From: JAHEFU01 sp020440645
GTDB lineage: Bacteria > 4484-113 > JAFGCY01
Assembly (NCBI GenBank): GCA_020440645.1
Contig: JAGRNR010000078.1
Coordinates: forward strand, 1 to 13,319
Length of the DNA: 13,319 nt
Direction: 5' to 3'
In this document: positions 13,183 through 13,319 of the stretch, piece by piece
Position numbering within the stretch: position 1 is the first letter of the stretch
Layout: the number at the start of each line of letters is the position of its first letter
Made by a program: the position numbers and the translations under genes
The notes under the pieces: generated by a model
What the model was told of the DNA's origin: nothing
What the model saw: the letters and a program-made list of their open reading frames with translations, nothing else
Database searches by the model: none

Positions 13183-13210
13183 TAATGAAGAATGAGTGAG
13201 GAGCAATGAG
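13183..13210 (+). repeat. heptamer block
   Basis: TAATGAA, GAATGAG, TGAGGAG, CAATGAG run in phase. It includes another GAGCAATGAG (13201-13210), the same word as near cysS. Confidence 0.6.
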
Positions 13211-13248
13211 TCAAACTCAGGCGGAGGTCATCTCGCAGCCATTGGTAC

Positions 13249-13298
13249 AGGTTCAATACATAGGTAATGGTTTAGGTTCAGAACATAGGTAACGGTTT
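13249..13298. repeat. two tandem 25-bp repeats, possible transposon end
   Basis: The units 13249-13273 and 13274-13298 differ at 3 of 25 positions; both contain ACATAGGTAA and begin AGGTTCA. Tandem sites of this size near an element border are typical of transposase binding sites in insertion sequence ends, and the composition is more AT-rich than the chromosome. The element itself, if any, lies beyond the window. The family cannot be fixed from this. Confidence 0.45.
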
Positions 13299-13319
13299 CC
13301 GTGAGAATCACCCTTCGAG

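Larger units (their letters stand above)
12417..13319. other. about 900-bp gene-free repeat region
   Basis: Open frames here are made of repeats and hairpins and carry no recognisable domain. The contents are heptamer arrays, GGAG-footed hairpins, CACAAAG nonamers, a copy of the 36-bp repeat, a perfect 18-bp palindrome and a terminal 25-bp tandem repeat, listed separately. Confidence 0.7.

Noticed and set aside
12486..13256. Open frames of 90-128 codons starting MSNE or similar
   Set aside because: They translate the GAGCAATGA heptamers and hairpins; several frames on both strands are open at once and none has a ribosome binding site or domain.

Overview
The window looks like a chromosomal segment of a GC-rich Gammaproteobacterium. 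I base this on the style of FolD and CysRS, dense operons with one-base overlaps, high GC at third codon positions, and intergenic DNA packed with small palindromes. The lineage is inference; there is no rRNA or tRNA here to fix it.

Layout. (1) Positions 84-1643, minus strand: a TPR-TIR protein. (2) Positions 1695-6288, plus strand: a tight run of four paralogous integral membrane proteins, about 8 TM each, ordered as two sister pairs (A1-A2, B1-B2). It diverges from the TIR gene across only about 50 bp. (3) Positions 6289-6735: a gene-free, hairpin-rich stretch. (4) Positions 6736-7883: an IscU/NifU-like scaffold protein overlapped by an RDD-family membrane protein. (5) Positions 8026-10395: an exported TPR-like protein of unknown function followed by folD. 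(6) Positions 10396-10628: a hairpin-rich convergent gap. (7) Positions 10629-12416, minus strand: cysS and a trailing 77-aa ORF of unknown function. (8) Positions 12417-13319: about 900 bp without a credible gene, made of mini-hairpins, heptanucleotide tandem repeats and, at the edge, a 25-bp tandem repeat that may be a transposon end.

How the parts may work together. folD (one-carbon folate metabolism) and cysS (cysteinyl-tRNA synthesis) are housekeeping genes. The TPR-TIR gene and the four membrane genes form the accessory-looking part. A TIR domain with its catalytic-type glutamate, next to a private set of multi-pass proteins, would fit a signalling or immune-type cassette, but nothing in the sequence proves that they cooperate.

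The most distinctive non-coding signal is a family of mini-hairpins. Most carry a GGAG tetranucleotide on one foot, then a 7-8 bp stem, a 3-4 nt loop and the complementary arm. The stem sequence differs from copy to copy, yet pairing is kept. At least ten copies occur in three intergenic regions, two of them abutting stop codons and two arranged as inverted pairs sharing the same six-base spacer pattern. They resemble REP elements in plan but not in stem conservation.
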